Below are positions 30,206-38,371 of a DNA stretch of 64,000 bases, in pieces; the stretch's first letter is position 1; each line of letters starts with the position of its first letter. The stretch spans positions 2,480,001 through 2,544,000 of the forward strand of contig NZ_CP032482.1 in assembly GCF_003600645.1 (NCBI RefSeq). The letters are read 5' to 3'. A program made the position numbers and the translations under genes. This DNA is from Yersinia rochesterensis (GTDB lineage: Bacteria; Pseudomonadota; Gammaproteobacteria; Enterobacterales; Enterobacteriaceae). The notes beneath the pieces are model-generated. The model did no database searches, was not told where the DNA came from, and saw only the letters and a list, made by a program, of their open reading frames with translations.

Positions 30206-30975
30206 GTCAGACTCCGATAATAAGAACACGATTTAGGTGATGTGCGACTGGCAACAGACGCAGCAAAACGCCGCAGTACGGTTGTCAGTATAGATACGCA
30301 GAAAGATCGGGTGAAATTATACGCAGTAAATGTGCGTGATTGGATAACCAGATTTAAACCCACTGGTTGGGTGTTAACGCTAGAGAAACAGTAACTTCGG
30401 TGACAGTCCATAGGGAGAGCTGAGGCCCTTAACTCCTGACAATTAATAGAGCCGTTAACTTTATCAGGAATCTTTTTAACAGCATAGTCGGATTTAGGGC
30501 CTGACACGCGATAAAACCAAATTTCAGCAAGTTAAGTGATGTCAGCCATCAGAATACTTATTTTTATGGCTAAAATTTGTTCCCTGCCAAAAGTAGATTA
30601 TCAGTCAAAATTCACACGGATCGCACAAATATTAAGCACAATAATCATACTGCTATGAATGAGTTAGCGGATAACCTATCAATATCATTGATGTGATTGT
30701 TTAATAATTATCCAAACAAGTAAAATCATTCATAACATGTCTCAATAACTGAGCAACGTCACATAATTTATTTTTTCACTGACTAAAATAAATCACATCC
30801 AGCACATTTAGATATGTTCCTGAATCGATTCATTGTCGTTACGAATAAATCGTCAGCAGTACGCTGATATTGTGACTATCATAATAGATTCAATATGTAC
30901 TGAAGTGTGGTTGGTGATTACTGGTTTTCTGTTACGTGCGAGAACTCAATTCTGAGTTAACAGAGGGGGTAGCGA
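30206..30975. other. divergent yoaE-manX intergenic region
   Basis: A 770-base region between divergent yoaE and manX. It must contain both promoters. TGTGATTG and TCACAT elements occur around 30680-30800 and could be CRP half-sites, but no full site fits. No small RNA or protein gene is recognised. Confidence 0.35.
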
Positions 30976-31950
30976 GTGAGTATAGCTATTATCATTGGCA
31001 CACATGGGGCTGCAGCAGAACAACTGCTGAAAACAGCTGAAATGATTTTAGGCGAACAAAGTAATGTCGCTTATATCGATTTCGTCCCAGGTGAGAATGC
31101 CGAAACGTTGATTGAGAAATACAACGGTAAATTGACCGGGCTTGATACCAGCAAAGGTGTCTTATTCCTGGTTGATACCTGGGGTGGTAGCCCGTTTAAC
31201 GCCGCCAGTCGAATTGCTATTGATAAAGAGAATTATGAGGTCGTCACCGGGGTTAACATTCCGATGCTGGCTGAAACCTTTATGGCGCGTGATGATGATC
31301 CATCATTTGCTGAACTGGTCGCAGTCGCCGTAGAAACCGGTCGTGAGGGCGTAAAAGCACTAAAAGCGCCTGAAATTAAGAGTGATAAGCCCGAGACGCG
31401 ACAAACAGCTCCAGCACCCAAAGCCAAGGCCCCGACCGTCGCTTTAGGCCCGAATGATCATATGAAAATCGGGTTGGCGCGTATTGATGACCGCTTAATT
31501 CATGGTCAGGTCGCAACGCGCTGGACCAAAGAAACCAACGTAAGCCGCATTATTGTTGTCAGTGACGAAGTCGCTGCTGACAAAATGCGTAGCACCTTGC
31601 TTAAACAGGTTGCTCCTCCCGGCGTAACCGCACACGTAGTTGATGTTGAAAAAGCTATTCGCGTTTATAACAACCCGAAATATGCCAAAGACCGGGTCAT
31701 GCTGTTATTTACCAACCCAACTGATGTCGTGCGTATGGTTGAGGGTGGCGTGGATATTAAGTCAGTCAATATCGGTGGTATGGCCTTCCGTCAGGGTAAA
31801 ACCCAAGTGAATAACGCCGTCTCCGTTGATGAAAAAGATATTGAAGCTTTTAATAAATTAAATGCTCGCGGTATTGAATTGGAAGTTCGAAAAGTCTCTT
31901 CGGATAGCCGGCTCAAAATGATGGATTTAATTAACAAACTTAATAAATAG
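30976..31950 (+). CDS. manX: PTS mannose-specific EIIAB
   Basis: A 324-residue cytoplasmic phosphotransferase subunit of the mannose/glucosamine PTS. The IIA domain (1-about 130) carries the phosphorylated His10 in IGTHGAAAE; an Ala/Pro/Lys linker at 140-158 joins the IIB domain with phospho-His176 in DDRLIHGQVA. The start is GTG with AGAGGGGG upstream. It is the first gene of manXYZ. Unusually, an ERIC repeat separates it from manY by 217 bases. Confidence 0.96.
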   Translation: MSIAIIIGTHGAAAEQLLKTAEMILGEQSNVAYIDFVPGENAETLIEKYNGKLTGLDTSKGVLFLVDTWGGSPFNAASRIAIDKENYEVVTGVNIPMLAETFMARDDDPSFAELVAVAVETGREGVKALKAPEIKSDKPETRQTAPAPKAKAPTVALGPNDHMKIGLARIDDRLIHGQVATRWTKETNVSRIIVVSDEVAADKMRSTLLKQVAPPGVTAHVVDVEKAIRVYNNPKYAKDRVMLLFTNPTDVVRMVEGGVDIKSVNIGGMAFRQGKTQVNNAVSVDEKDIEAFNKLNARGIELEVRKVSSDSRLKMMDLINKLNK

Positions 31951-31967
31951 CTTTACTGAAAACTACG

Positions 31968-32094
31968 GACACCTTAAATAATTTGAGTTGCAGGATAGCG
32001 GCAATCGAATGAGTCCCGATGAGTGGGCAGCCAGTCAATGATTCGGGTGAGTGAGAGCAGCCAACCACATGCAGCTTGAAGTATGCCGGGTATA
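31968..32094 (+). repeat. ERIC element between manX and manY
   Basis: The segment matches a Yersinia ERIC of about 127 bp: left part CTTAAATAATTTGAGTTGCA, central AGTCCCGATGAG and GATTCGGGTGAGTGAGAGCA, right end CAGCTTGAAGTATGCCGGGT then ATA. Its imperfect palindrome would fold into a large hairpin within the man transcript. Confidence 0.85.
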
Positions 32095-32167
32095 GAAAGG
32101 TTATGCCCTGTTCTGTTTCAGGACTCGGTTATCTTTGCACAGCTTTTTTGGTCATAGGAGAAGTACA

Positions 32168-32965
32168 ATGGAGATCACAACTCTTCAGATTGTGCTGATT
32201 TTCATCGTTGCCTGTATCGCCGGGATGGGTTCCATTCTGGATGAGTTCCAATTTCACCGCCCCCTCGTCGCCTGTACCTTGGTAGGTTTGGTTTTAGGTG
32301 ATATGAAAACCGGTATTATTATCGGTGGTACCTTAGAAATGATCGCGCTTGGCTGGATGAACATCGGGGCTGCTGTAGCACCTGATGCCGCGCTGGCGTC
32401 AATTATTTCGACCATTCTGGTTATTGCTGGTGGTCAAGATATCGGTGCCGGTATTGCACTGGCTATCCCGCTGGCCGCCGCCGGTCAGGTATTAACCATT
32501 ATCGTGCGTACCATTACCGTGGCTTTCCAGCACGCCGCCGATGGTGCTGCCGAACGTGGCAGCCTACGAGCGATAACTTGGATCCACATTTCTGCCCTGT
32601 TCTTGCAGGCGATGCGTATCGCTATCCCTGCCCTGATCGTTGCTCTGTCTGTTGGGACATCCGAAGTTCAGATGCTGCTCAGCTCGATTCCTGATGTGGT
32701 TACCAGTGGCTTGAACATCGCCGGTGGTATGATCGTCGTAGTCGGTTACGCCATGGTTATCAACATGATGCGTGCTGGCTACCTGATGCCATTCTTCTAT
32801 TTAGGTTTCGTGACCGCCGCTTTCACCAACTTCAACCTGGTAGCTCTCGGTGTTATCGGCGTGGTTATGGCACTGCTGTATATCCAGCTCAGCCCGAAAT
32901 ACAACAAATCTCAGGTTGTACAGTCTGGCCCGTCCAATAACGATCTTGATAACGAATTAGACTAG
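32168..32965 (+). CDS. manY: PTS mannose-specific EIIC
   Basis: A 265-residue inner-membrane subunit forming the sugar channel of the mannose PTS with ManZ. The start MEITTLQIVLIFIVA has AGGAG seven bases away; an ATG 11 codons earlier lacks one. Family blocks visible are GMGSILDEFQFHRPL, IIGGTLEMIALGWMNIGAA and PDAALASIIS. Mannose-family IIC/IID proteins also serve as entry receptors for phage lambda DNA and some bacteriocins. manZ starts six bases after its stop. Confidence 0.96.
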   Translation: MEITTLQIVLIFIVACIAGMGSILDEFQFHRPLVACTLVGLVLGDMKTGIIIGGTLEMIALGWMNIGAAVAPDAALASIISTILVIAGGQDIGAGIALAIPLAAAGQVLTIIVRTITVAFQHAADGAAERGSLRAITWIHISALFLQAMRIAIPALIVALSVGTSEVQMLLSSIPDVVTSGLNIAGGMIVVVGYAMVINMMRAGYLMPFFYLGFVTAAFTNFNLVALGVIGVVMALLYIQLSPKYNKSQVVQSGPSNNDLDNELD

Positions 32966-32971
32966 GAAAAG

Positions 32972-33844
32972 GTGAGAGAAATGGTTGATACAACGATTGT
33001 TGATAAAACAACTACAGGTGAAAAGAAACTCACGCCCGCCGATATCCGCGGTGTGTTTATCCGCTCTAACCTCTTCCAAGGGTCGTGGAACTTCGAACGT
33101 ATGCAGGCGCTGGGTTTCTGTTTCTCAATGGTACCGGCAATTCGTCGCCTGTATCCGGAGAATTCAGAAGAGCGCAAGCAGGCAATCAAACGCCATTTGG
33201 AATTCTTCAACACCCAACCCTTCGTTGCCGCCCCGATTTTGGGTGTCACGCTGGCGATGGAAGAGCAGAAAGCCAATGGTGCTGAGATTGACGACGCGGC
33301 AATAAACGGGATCAAAGTTGGTCTGATGGGGCCGTTGGCCGGTGTGGGTGACCCGATATTCTGGGGTACTGTGCGCCCGGTATTGGCAGCTCTTGGTGCC
33401 GGTATCGCGATGAGCGGGAGTTTACTTGGCCCATTGCTGTTCTTTGTTCTGTTTAACCTGGTACGCTTGCTGACCCGTTATTACGGTGTTGCTTATGGCT
33501 ACAAAAAAGGCGTCAATATCGTCAGTGATATGGACGGTGGTCTGCTGCAAAAACTGACGGAAGGGGCGTCTATTCTCGGCCTGTTTGTTATGGGGGCCTT
33601 GGTTAACAAATGGACGCACGTCAATATACCGGTGGTGGTGTCCAAGATAACCAACCAAGCGGGTGAGACCACAGTTACCACAGTGCAAACCATTCTGGAT
33701 CAGTTGATGCCGGGCTTGGTACCTTTACTGTTAACTTTTGGTTGTATGTGGTTGTTACGCCGCAAAGTTAACGCGCTGTGGATTATTATGGGCTTCTTCG
33801 CCATCGGTATCTTCGGTTACTGGATTGGCTTCCTGGCACCATAA
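32972..33844 (+). CDS. manZ: PTS mannose-specific EIID
   Basis: A 290-residue membrane subunit of the mannose PTS. The N-terminal cytoplasmic part has FIRSNLFQGSWNFERMQALG, the family signature, and GLMGPLAGVGDPIFWGTVRP near 115-134 is diagnostic of EIID. The C-terminal third has the transmembrane segments. The GTG at 32972 or the ATG at 32981 may be the start. The gene is tightly coupled to manY and followed by a terminator. Confidence 0.96.
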   Translation: MREMVDTTIVDKTTTGEKKLTPADIRGVFIRSNLFQGSWNFERMQALGFCFSMVPAIRRLYPENSEERKQAIKRHLEFFNTQPFVAAPILGVTLAMEEQKANGAEIDDAAINGIKVGLMGPLAGVGDPIFWGTVRPVLAALGAGIAMSGSLLGPLLFFVLFNLVRLLTRYYGVAYGYKKGVNIVSDMDGGLLQKLTEGASILGLFVMGALVNKWTHVNIPVVVSKITNQAGETTVTTVQTILDQLMPGLVPLLLTFGCMWLLRRKVNALWIIMGFFAIGIFGYWIGFLAP

Positions 33845-33865
33845 TTTTCTGATTAGATTTAACGA

Positions 33866-33895
33866 AAACCGGGGGTTTACTCCCGGTTTTTTATT
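33866..33895 (+). terminator. manXYZ terminator
   Basis: AAAACCGGG and CCCGGTTTTTT form a stem and T-run just after manZ. Confidence 0.9.
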
Positions 33896-33909
33896 TCGGG
33901 AGTGTTTGC

Positions 33910-34371
33910 ATGTCGGTCACAGATATTATTCTTATTGTTTTTATTACCCTACTGCTTGCTTATGCTATTTATGATGAATTCATCATGAATATAATGAAAG
34001 GCAAAACCCGGCTACAAATTCACCTGAAACGTAAAAACAAAATCGACTGCGCAATTTTTGTCGGGCTGATTGCCATTCTTGTTTACAATAACGTGATGGC
34101 GAATGGCGAGCCTTTAACCACATACTTATTAGTGGGTTTAGCATTAATCGCATTTTATATCTCTTATATTCGCTGGCCAAAATTGCTGTTTAAAAATACC
34201 GGGTTCTTCTACGCCAATGCTTTTATTGAATATAATCGAATAAAAAGTATGAATTTATCTGAAGATGGTATTTTGGTGATTGAGCTAGAGCAGCGTAGAT
34301 TACTTATCCAGGTTAACCAATTAGATGATTTAGAAAAAATTTATAACTTTTTCCTTGAAAATCAATCATAA
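33910..34371 (+). CDS. yobD: YobD/DUF986 membrane protein
   Basis: A 153-residue inner-membrane protein with about three hydrophobic helices: residues 5-22, 50-67 and 77-92. The first is followed by the conserved [17 protein letters not shown]. The soluble C-terminal part holds the [17 protein letters not shown] strand-rich region. It belongs to the UPF0266/DUF986 family of unknown function. GGGAG lies eight bases before the ATG. Gene order manZ-yobD-mntP is as in E. coli. Confidence 0.92.
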   Translation: MSVTDIILIVFITLLLAYAIYDEFIMNIMKGKTRLQIHLKRKNKIDCAIFVGLIAILVYNNVMANGEPLTTYLLVGLALIAFYISYIRWPKLLFKNTGFFYANAFIEYNRIKSMNLSEDGILVIELEQRRLLIQVNQLDDLEKIYNFFLENQS

Positions 34372-34505
34372 AGAATATTCCGGGGAAATGAATCTTTTGA
34401 TTATTCAGTTAACTGATTAATTTCCCGACACATCTTCTCTAATCGTCTCCTGCTTATTTCCACACCATTACTGATGCTTATATCGGCTATTCCCACTAAA
34501 AGTCC

Positions 34506-34524
34506 GATAATGAAAATCATTATC
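34506..34524 (+). promoter_or_regulatory. Fur box upstream of mntP leader
   Basis: GATAATGAAAATCATTATC matches the 19-bp consensus GATAATGATAATCATTATC at 18 positions. It is about 85 bases before the start of the riboswitch and points to iron control of mntP in addition to manganese control. The rest of 34372-34589 holds no gene. Confidence 0.8.
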
Positions 34525-34589
34525 AACAATAGTGGGTCGCCATATTATTTTTGGGGTTGTCTGTTTTGGAATATATATGTTAAGGTTGC

Positions 34590-34792
34590 GCCGTTCATGG
34601 GGAGTAGCCGGTTTTTGTGCAATATGTCAGCCGATATATTGATAAGCAGAAACGCCCGTATCAACATACTCGTTTCGTTATTAGAAACGTGGTACGGGTA
34701 GCCAGGTAAGGTTGGCGAGACCATAGACACGTAGCTCCGTCGTTAGGTTGGGGGTGGGTTACGTGTATATGGAGCCGCCCGGCCGAGACTAT
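34590..34792 (+). promoter_or_regulatory. yybP-ykoY manganese riboswitch
   Basis: The mntP leader contains the conserved 5' element TGGGGAGTAGCC (34598-34609) and the 3' element GGCCGAGACTATT just before the start codon, with long hairpins between. These are the marks of the yybP-ykoY (Mn2+) riboswitch, which precedes mntP in enterobacteria and turns on expression when manganese is high. Exact boundaries are approximate. Confidence 0.88.
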
Positions 34793-34796
34793 TTCT

Positions 34797-35369
34797 ATGA
34801 ATTTATCTGCAACATTAGTGCTTGCTTTTGCTATGTCTATGGATGCCTTTGCTGCATCTATTGGTAAAGGCGCCAGTCTACATAAACCCCGTTTTCGAGA
34901 AGCGCTGCGCACCGGTCTTATCTTTGGTGTGATAGAAGCAATTACCCCGCTAATTGGTTGGTGCATTGGCCTATACGCCAGTCAATATATTCTGGAGTGG
35001 GATCACTGGATTGCCTTTAGTCTGCTGTTCATTCTGGGCTGTCGGATGATTTTTGAAGGTGCGAAGCAGCAAGTCGAAGAAACCGAAAAAATGCGCAGTC
35101 ACAGTTTTTGGGTTTTGGTCATGACCGCTATCGCCACCAGCCTTGATGCCATGGCCATTGGTGTTGGTCTGGCATTCTTGCAAGTCAATATTATTCATAC
35201 CGCCATGGCTATTGGGTTAGCCACCATGATTATGGCCACGCTCGGGATGCTGATTGGCCGTTATATTGGCCCGCTGTTAGGTAAACGTGCAGAAATAATC
35301 GGCGGTATCGTGCTAATAGGTATCGGCTTTAATATTCTTTACGAGCATATGTATCGCGTCGCGGCATAA
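34797..35369 (+). CDS. mntP: manganese efflux pump
   Basis: A 190-residue inner-membrane exporter of Mn2+. Six helices form two homologous halves with paired acidic residues: [14 protein letters not shown] near 14-27 and [15 protein letters not shown] near 117-131, where the Asp residues are needed for transport in MntP. Upstream lie a manganese riboswitch and a Fur box. A bidirectional terminator separates it from the convergent fcuA. Confidence 0.95.
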   Translation: MNLSATLVLAFAMSMDAFAASIGKGASLHKPRFREALRTGLIFGVIEAITPLIGWCIGLYASQYILEWDHWIAFSLLFILGCRMIFEGAKQQVEETEKMRSHSFWVLVMTAIATSLDAMAIGVGLAFLQVNIIHTAMAIGLATMIMATLGMLIGRYIGPLLGKRAEIIGGIVLIGIGFNILYEHMYRVAA

Positions 35370-35421
35370 TAAGCGGCCAATTTTATTTTCTCGTGAAATA
35401 AAGCCGTCCAGATTAAAACGC

Positions 35422-35461
35422 AAAAAAAAACCGCATTCAAAAAGAATTGCGGTTTTTTTTT
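35422..35461. terminator. bidirectional terminator mntP/fcuA
   Basis: AAACCGCAATTC-type stem (AACCGCATTC and GAATTGCGGTT) flanked by a long A-run on one side and a T-run on the other, between convergent genes. Confidence 0.9.
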
Positions 35462-35500
35462 GGTTTAAATACCACTTAGCGGGCGGACATCAACCGCTGA

Positions 35501-37792
35501 TTAGAAGTCCATTGAGACGGATAGTTTCAATGCCCGTGGGTCGCCCTGATACATATAGACACCAGCGTCCTCAACCGACTCCCAGTAACGTTCATTAGTG
35601 ACGTTCTCTACATTTGCTCGCCAGATCAGAGTGCTATCTTTCATTGGCATGGTATAACGCACGCCCAGATCCAAACGAGTCCAAGGTTTCAGCTTCAAGG
35701 TATTGGCTTCATTGGCATACTGTGAACCCGAACGTACTACAGTGCCGGTCGCCGTCAAGCCTTCAACTGTTGGGATATCATACTCGCCACCGAAGACTAA
35801 CTGATAACGCGCCACCCCCACTGCATCATTACCATTATGGGTGCCATTCTGAGTTTGCGTCAGTTTAGGATCCAACCAAATGGCGCTCCCTAACAGACGG
35901 GTACCAAAGACCGGCTCACCAAACACATTCAACTCAACACCGCGGTTACGCTGCTCACCATAGAAACCATAGACGTTAGTGACAGGATCAACCGTGCCAG
36001 TCGGGCGGGTTATCTCAAACAAAGCCAACGTGCCACCATAGCGCTGGTTATCAAACTTCACGCCAATTTCATTCTGTTTTGAATGAATAATTCCTGGAAT
36101 TTGGCCTTTGTTAACCACAGGTTTGCCATTAAATTCACTCGGTGCAGCCTTACCCGGCCCTAATGCTTCAATGTGGTTGGCATACAGAGAAACCTTTTCC
36201 CACGGCTTCACCATCACACCGTAAATCGGCGTGACTTTCATTGCATCCAGTGAACCCGCACTATTCGGCACCCCACTGTCGAAGTTACGAATGCTCACTT
36301 CCTGACGGCGTACCCCTAACATGACCAACACTTTGTCATCCATCATTGATAAGGTATCAGACAATGAAAGGCCGGATGCCCGCACTTGGCTGGTCAGTTG
36401 TGGATCTTGGCTAGCGCTAGCAGAATATGGGCCACTCCCAGTTGGTGGGAAAGGGATTACGCCCGGATTATAAATATTTGTATTGACGGAATCTGAGTAA
36501 TTATAGGCCGATTTGGTCGTACGGTAATTAGCCGCATAACCCAAGTTCACTTTATGAGTAATAAAACCGGTATCAAAGTGGCCACGAACCCCTCCTAAGC
36601 CAGCAATAGAATCGGCCACATACGGCACATACATACGAAAAATGGTGGCATCACCATTATTGGCGCTAGTCAGGGTTGGCGAACCATACTGGCCCGTTTC
36701 TTCATTACGGCTGGCACCAATGGAGCCATATACTGTCCAATCCTGACTAACATCATATTCACTGCGCAGCATACCAAAGGTCGTTTCCAGATCGGTATAC
36801 ACCCACGACTGACCATAATTCAGAGTAGATGATGGCGGTTCTGGAATCTCAGTCGCGCTACCAATACCAACGCTAGTCCGCATATGATGAATAGTTTGCT
36901 TCTGGTAGCCGATATCCAATGAGGTACGAGCGCGGTCACCACGGTAATCAAGCCCAGTGGAAAGTGCGGTTAGGCGATTCTTCTCATCTTTAATGGCCGT
37001 TTCACCTTCACGATGCAATACGTTAACTCGAGCACCGAATTGATCCTCATCACCGTAACGGCGACCCACATCCAGCGCCCCGCCCACTTGTGATGCTGAA
37101 CCATAATCTACCGTAACGCGAGTCAACGGAGTATCACCGGCACGTTTAGGTTCGAGGTTGATCATGCCGCCGACACCACTGCCGCTCGGGGAAATACCGT
37201 TAATAAAGGCATTTGCACCTTTAAACACTTCAACCCGCTCAACCATGCTGGTAGAAACAATCTGACGTGGCAAAACGCCGAACAGACCACCAAATGAGAT
37301 ATCATCGCCATCAAGGTTATAGCCGCGAATGCGGTAGTTTTGTGATGGATTGCCGAAACCGCGCACATTTTGTACTGAAGCATCGTTTCTGACCACATCA
37401 GCAATAGTATTAGCCTGCTGGTCTTCAATCATTTTTGAAGTATAGCTAATCACGTTGAATGGCACATTACGCGCATCTTGCTGCCCAAGGAAACCGATGC
37501 GGCCCCCATTAGCGACCTGACCATCCAAATAGGTTGGGATTAAATCATTACCACCGGCACGGAAAGTATCCTGCGTCCCAACGACCGTGATGGTGTCATT
37601 TTTTTTGCTCTCATCGGTGTTTGCAGTGTCAGTGATTGTGCTGGTTTTTTTGACGTTTTCAGCTGCCGTATTGGTTGCGGTGGCCGCCCATGAGGAAGCA
37701 GATAAAGTCCCTAATGCGACACCGATCATGACGAACAAAAGACGCGGGGCAAGCCGGTTCTGATGCCCGCAAGTGGAGGTTATTTTATCCAT
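35501..37792 (-). CDS. fcuA: TonB-dependent siderophore receptor, ferrichrome type
   Basis: A 763-residue outer-membrane receptor. A signal peptide ends SASSWA; a TonB-box-like DTITVVGT follows near residue 66. The plug domain (about 95-210) contains VRGFGNPSQNYRIRGY and ERVEVFKGANAFING. The barrel ends in ALKLSVSMDF with the terminal Phe needed for assembly. The text agrees closely with remembered Y. enterocolitica FcuA, the ferrichrome receptor; the ligand is inferred from that. A Fur box lies 37-55 bases upstream. No periplasmic or permease genes are adjacent, so import would use FhuBCD-type components elsewhere. Confidence 0.88.
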   Translation of the reverse strand: MDKITSTCGHQNRLAPRLLFVMIGVALGTLSASSWAATATNTAAENVKKTSTITDTANTDESKKNDTITVVGTQDTFRAGGNDLIPTYLDGQVANGGRIGFLGQQDARNVPFNVISYTSKMIEDQQANTIADVVRNDASVQNVRGFGNPSQNYRIRGYNLDGDDISFGGLFGVLPRQIVSTSMVERVEVFKGANAFINGISPSGSGVGGMINLEPKRAGDTPLTRVTVDYGSASQVGGALDVGRRYGDEDQFGARVNVLHREGETAIKDEKNRLTALSTGLDYRGDRARTSLDIGYQKQTIHHMRTSVGIGSATEIPEPPSSTLNYGQSWVYTDLETTFGMLRSEYDVSQDWTVYGSIGASRNEETGQYGSPTLTSANNGDATIFRMYVPYVADSIAGLGGVRGHFDTGFITHKVNLGYAANYRTTKSAYNYSDSVNTNIYNPGVIPFPPTGSGPYSASASQDPQLTSQVRASGLSLSDTLSMMDDKVLVMLGVRRQEVSIRNFDSGVPNSAGSLDAMKVTPIYGVMVKPWEKVSLYANHIEALGPGKAAPSEFNGKPVVNKGQIPGIIHSKQNEIGVKFDNQRYGGTLALFEITRPTGTVDPVTNVYGFYGEQRNRGVELNVFGEPVFGTRLLGSAIWLDPKLTQTQNGTHNGNDAVGVARYQLVFGGEYDIPTVEGLTATGTVVRSGSQYANEANTLKLKPWTRLDLGVRYTMPMKDSTLIWRANVENVTNERYWESVEDAGVYMYQGDPRALKLSVSMDF

Positions 37793-37828
37793 TGTATTGA
37801 TACCCCTGATTTTAACAAATCATTTACT

Positions 37829-37847
37829 AATGAGAATGCTTATTATA
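37829..37847 (-). promoter_or_regulatory. Fur box of fcuA
   Basis: AATGAGAATGCTTATTATA, 37 bases upstream of the fcuA start, resembles the Fur consensus and contains an ATGAGAATGCTTAT core. It fits iron repression of the receptor. Confidence 0.75.
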
Positions 37848-38371
37848 AGGATTCGGAATTATCCGGATAACCCTTGTCGATGCAAGCATTTCTGTACTTC
37901 GAGGAGATTATTTTTTATCTCGTAAAAAAATCAGGTGGATTGTGTGATAAATATGATCTCTGGTGGTAGCGTTATTGTCCGAGGCGTAGAGAAAGAAACT
38001 AAAGTGAAATTATTCTGAGAATTTATTTATATAACGCGGGATTAATTCTGAATTCCCTACTTAAGTCATTTGTTTATACAATTTACATACTGATTCCCCC
38101 TATTATTAATGAGGTAAACCATTATTCATCACTGTATAGCACTCTTCAAAAAGACCGCCACAAGGCCCATCAACCGCGGCCTTACTGAAAATAGGCGCTA
38201 CTACTATTAGGCTTTTGAATTCCTTAGATTTATTAATAATAATAAAAATCTTATTACCTAATTTTCGATGTTAGCGATAAACTAGCGCATCACATTTATC
38301 GCGATAACAGATTAAACCGTCTGGGTTGTGCAGCGACAGACTACTCAATAAAAAATTCAAGGAATACAGGA
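37848..38371. other. fcuA-cyclase intergenic region
   Basis: A 524-base AT-rich spacer between divergent fcuA and the diguanylate cyclase. Apart from the Fur box at its edge no site, repeat or small gene is clear. Confidence 0.35.
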
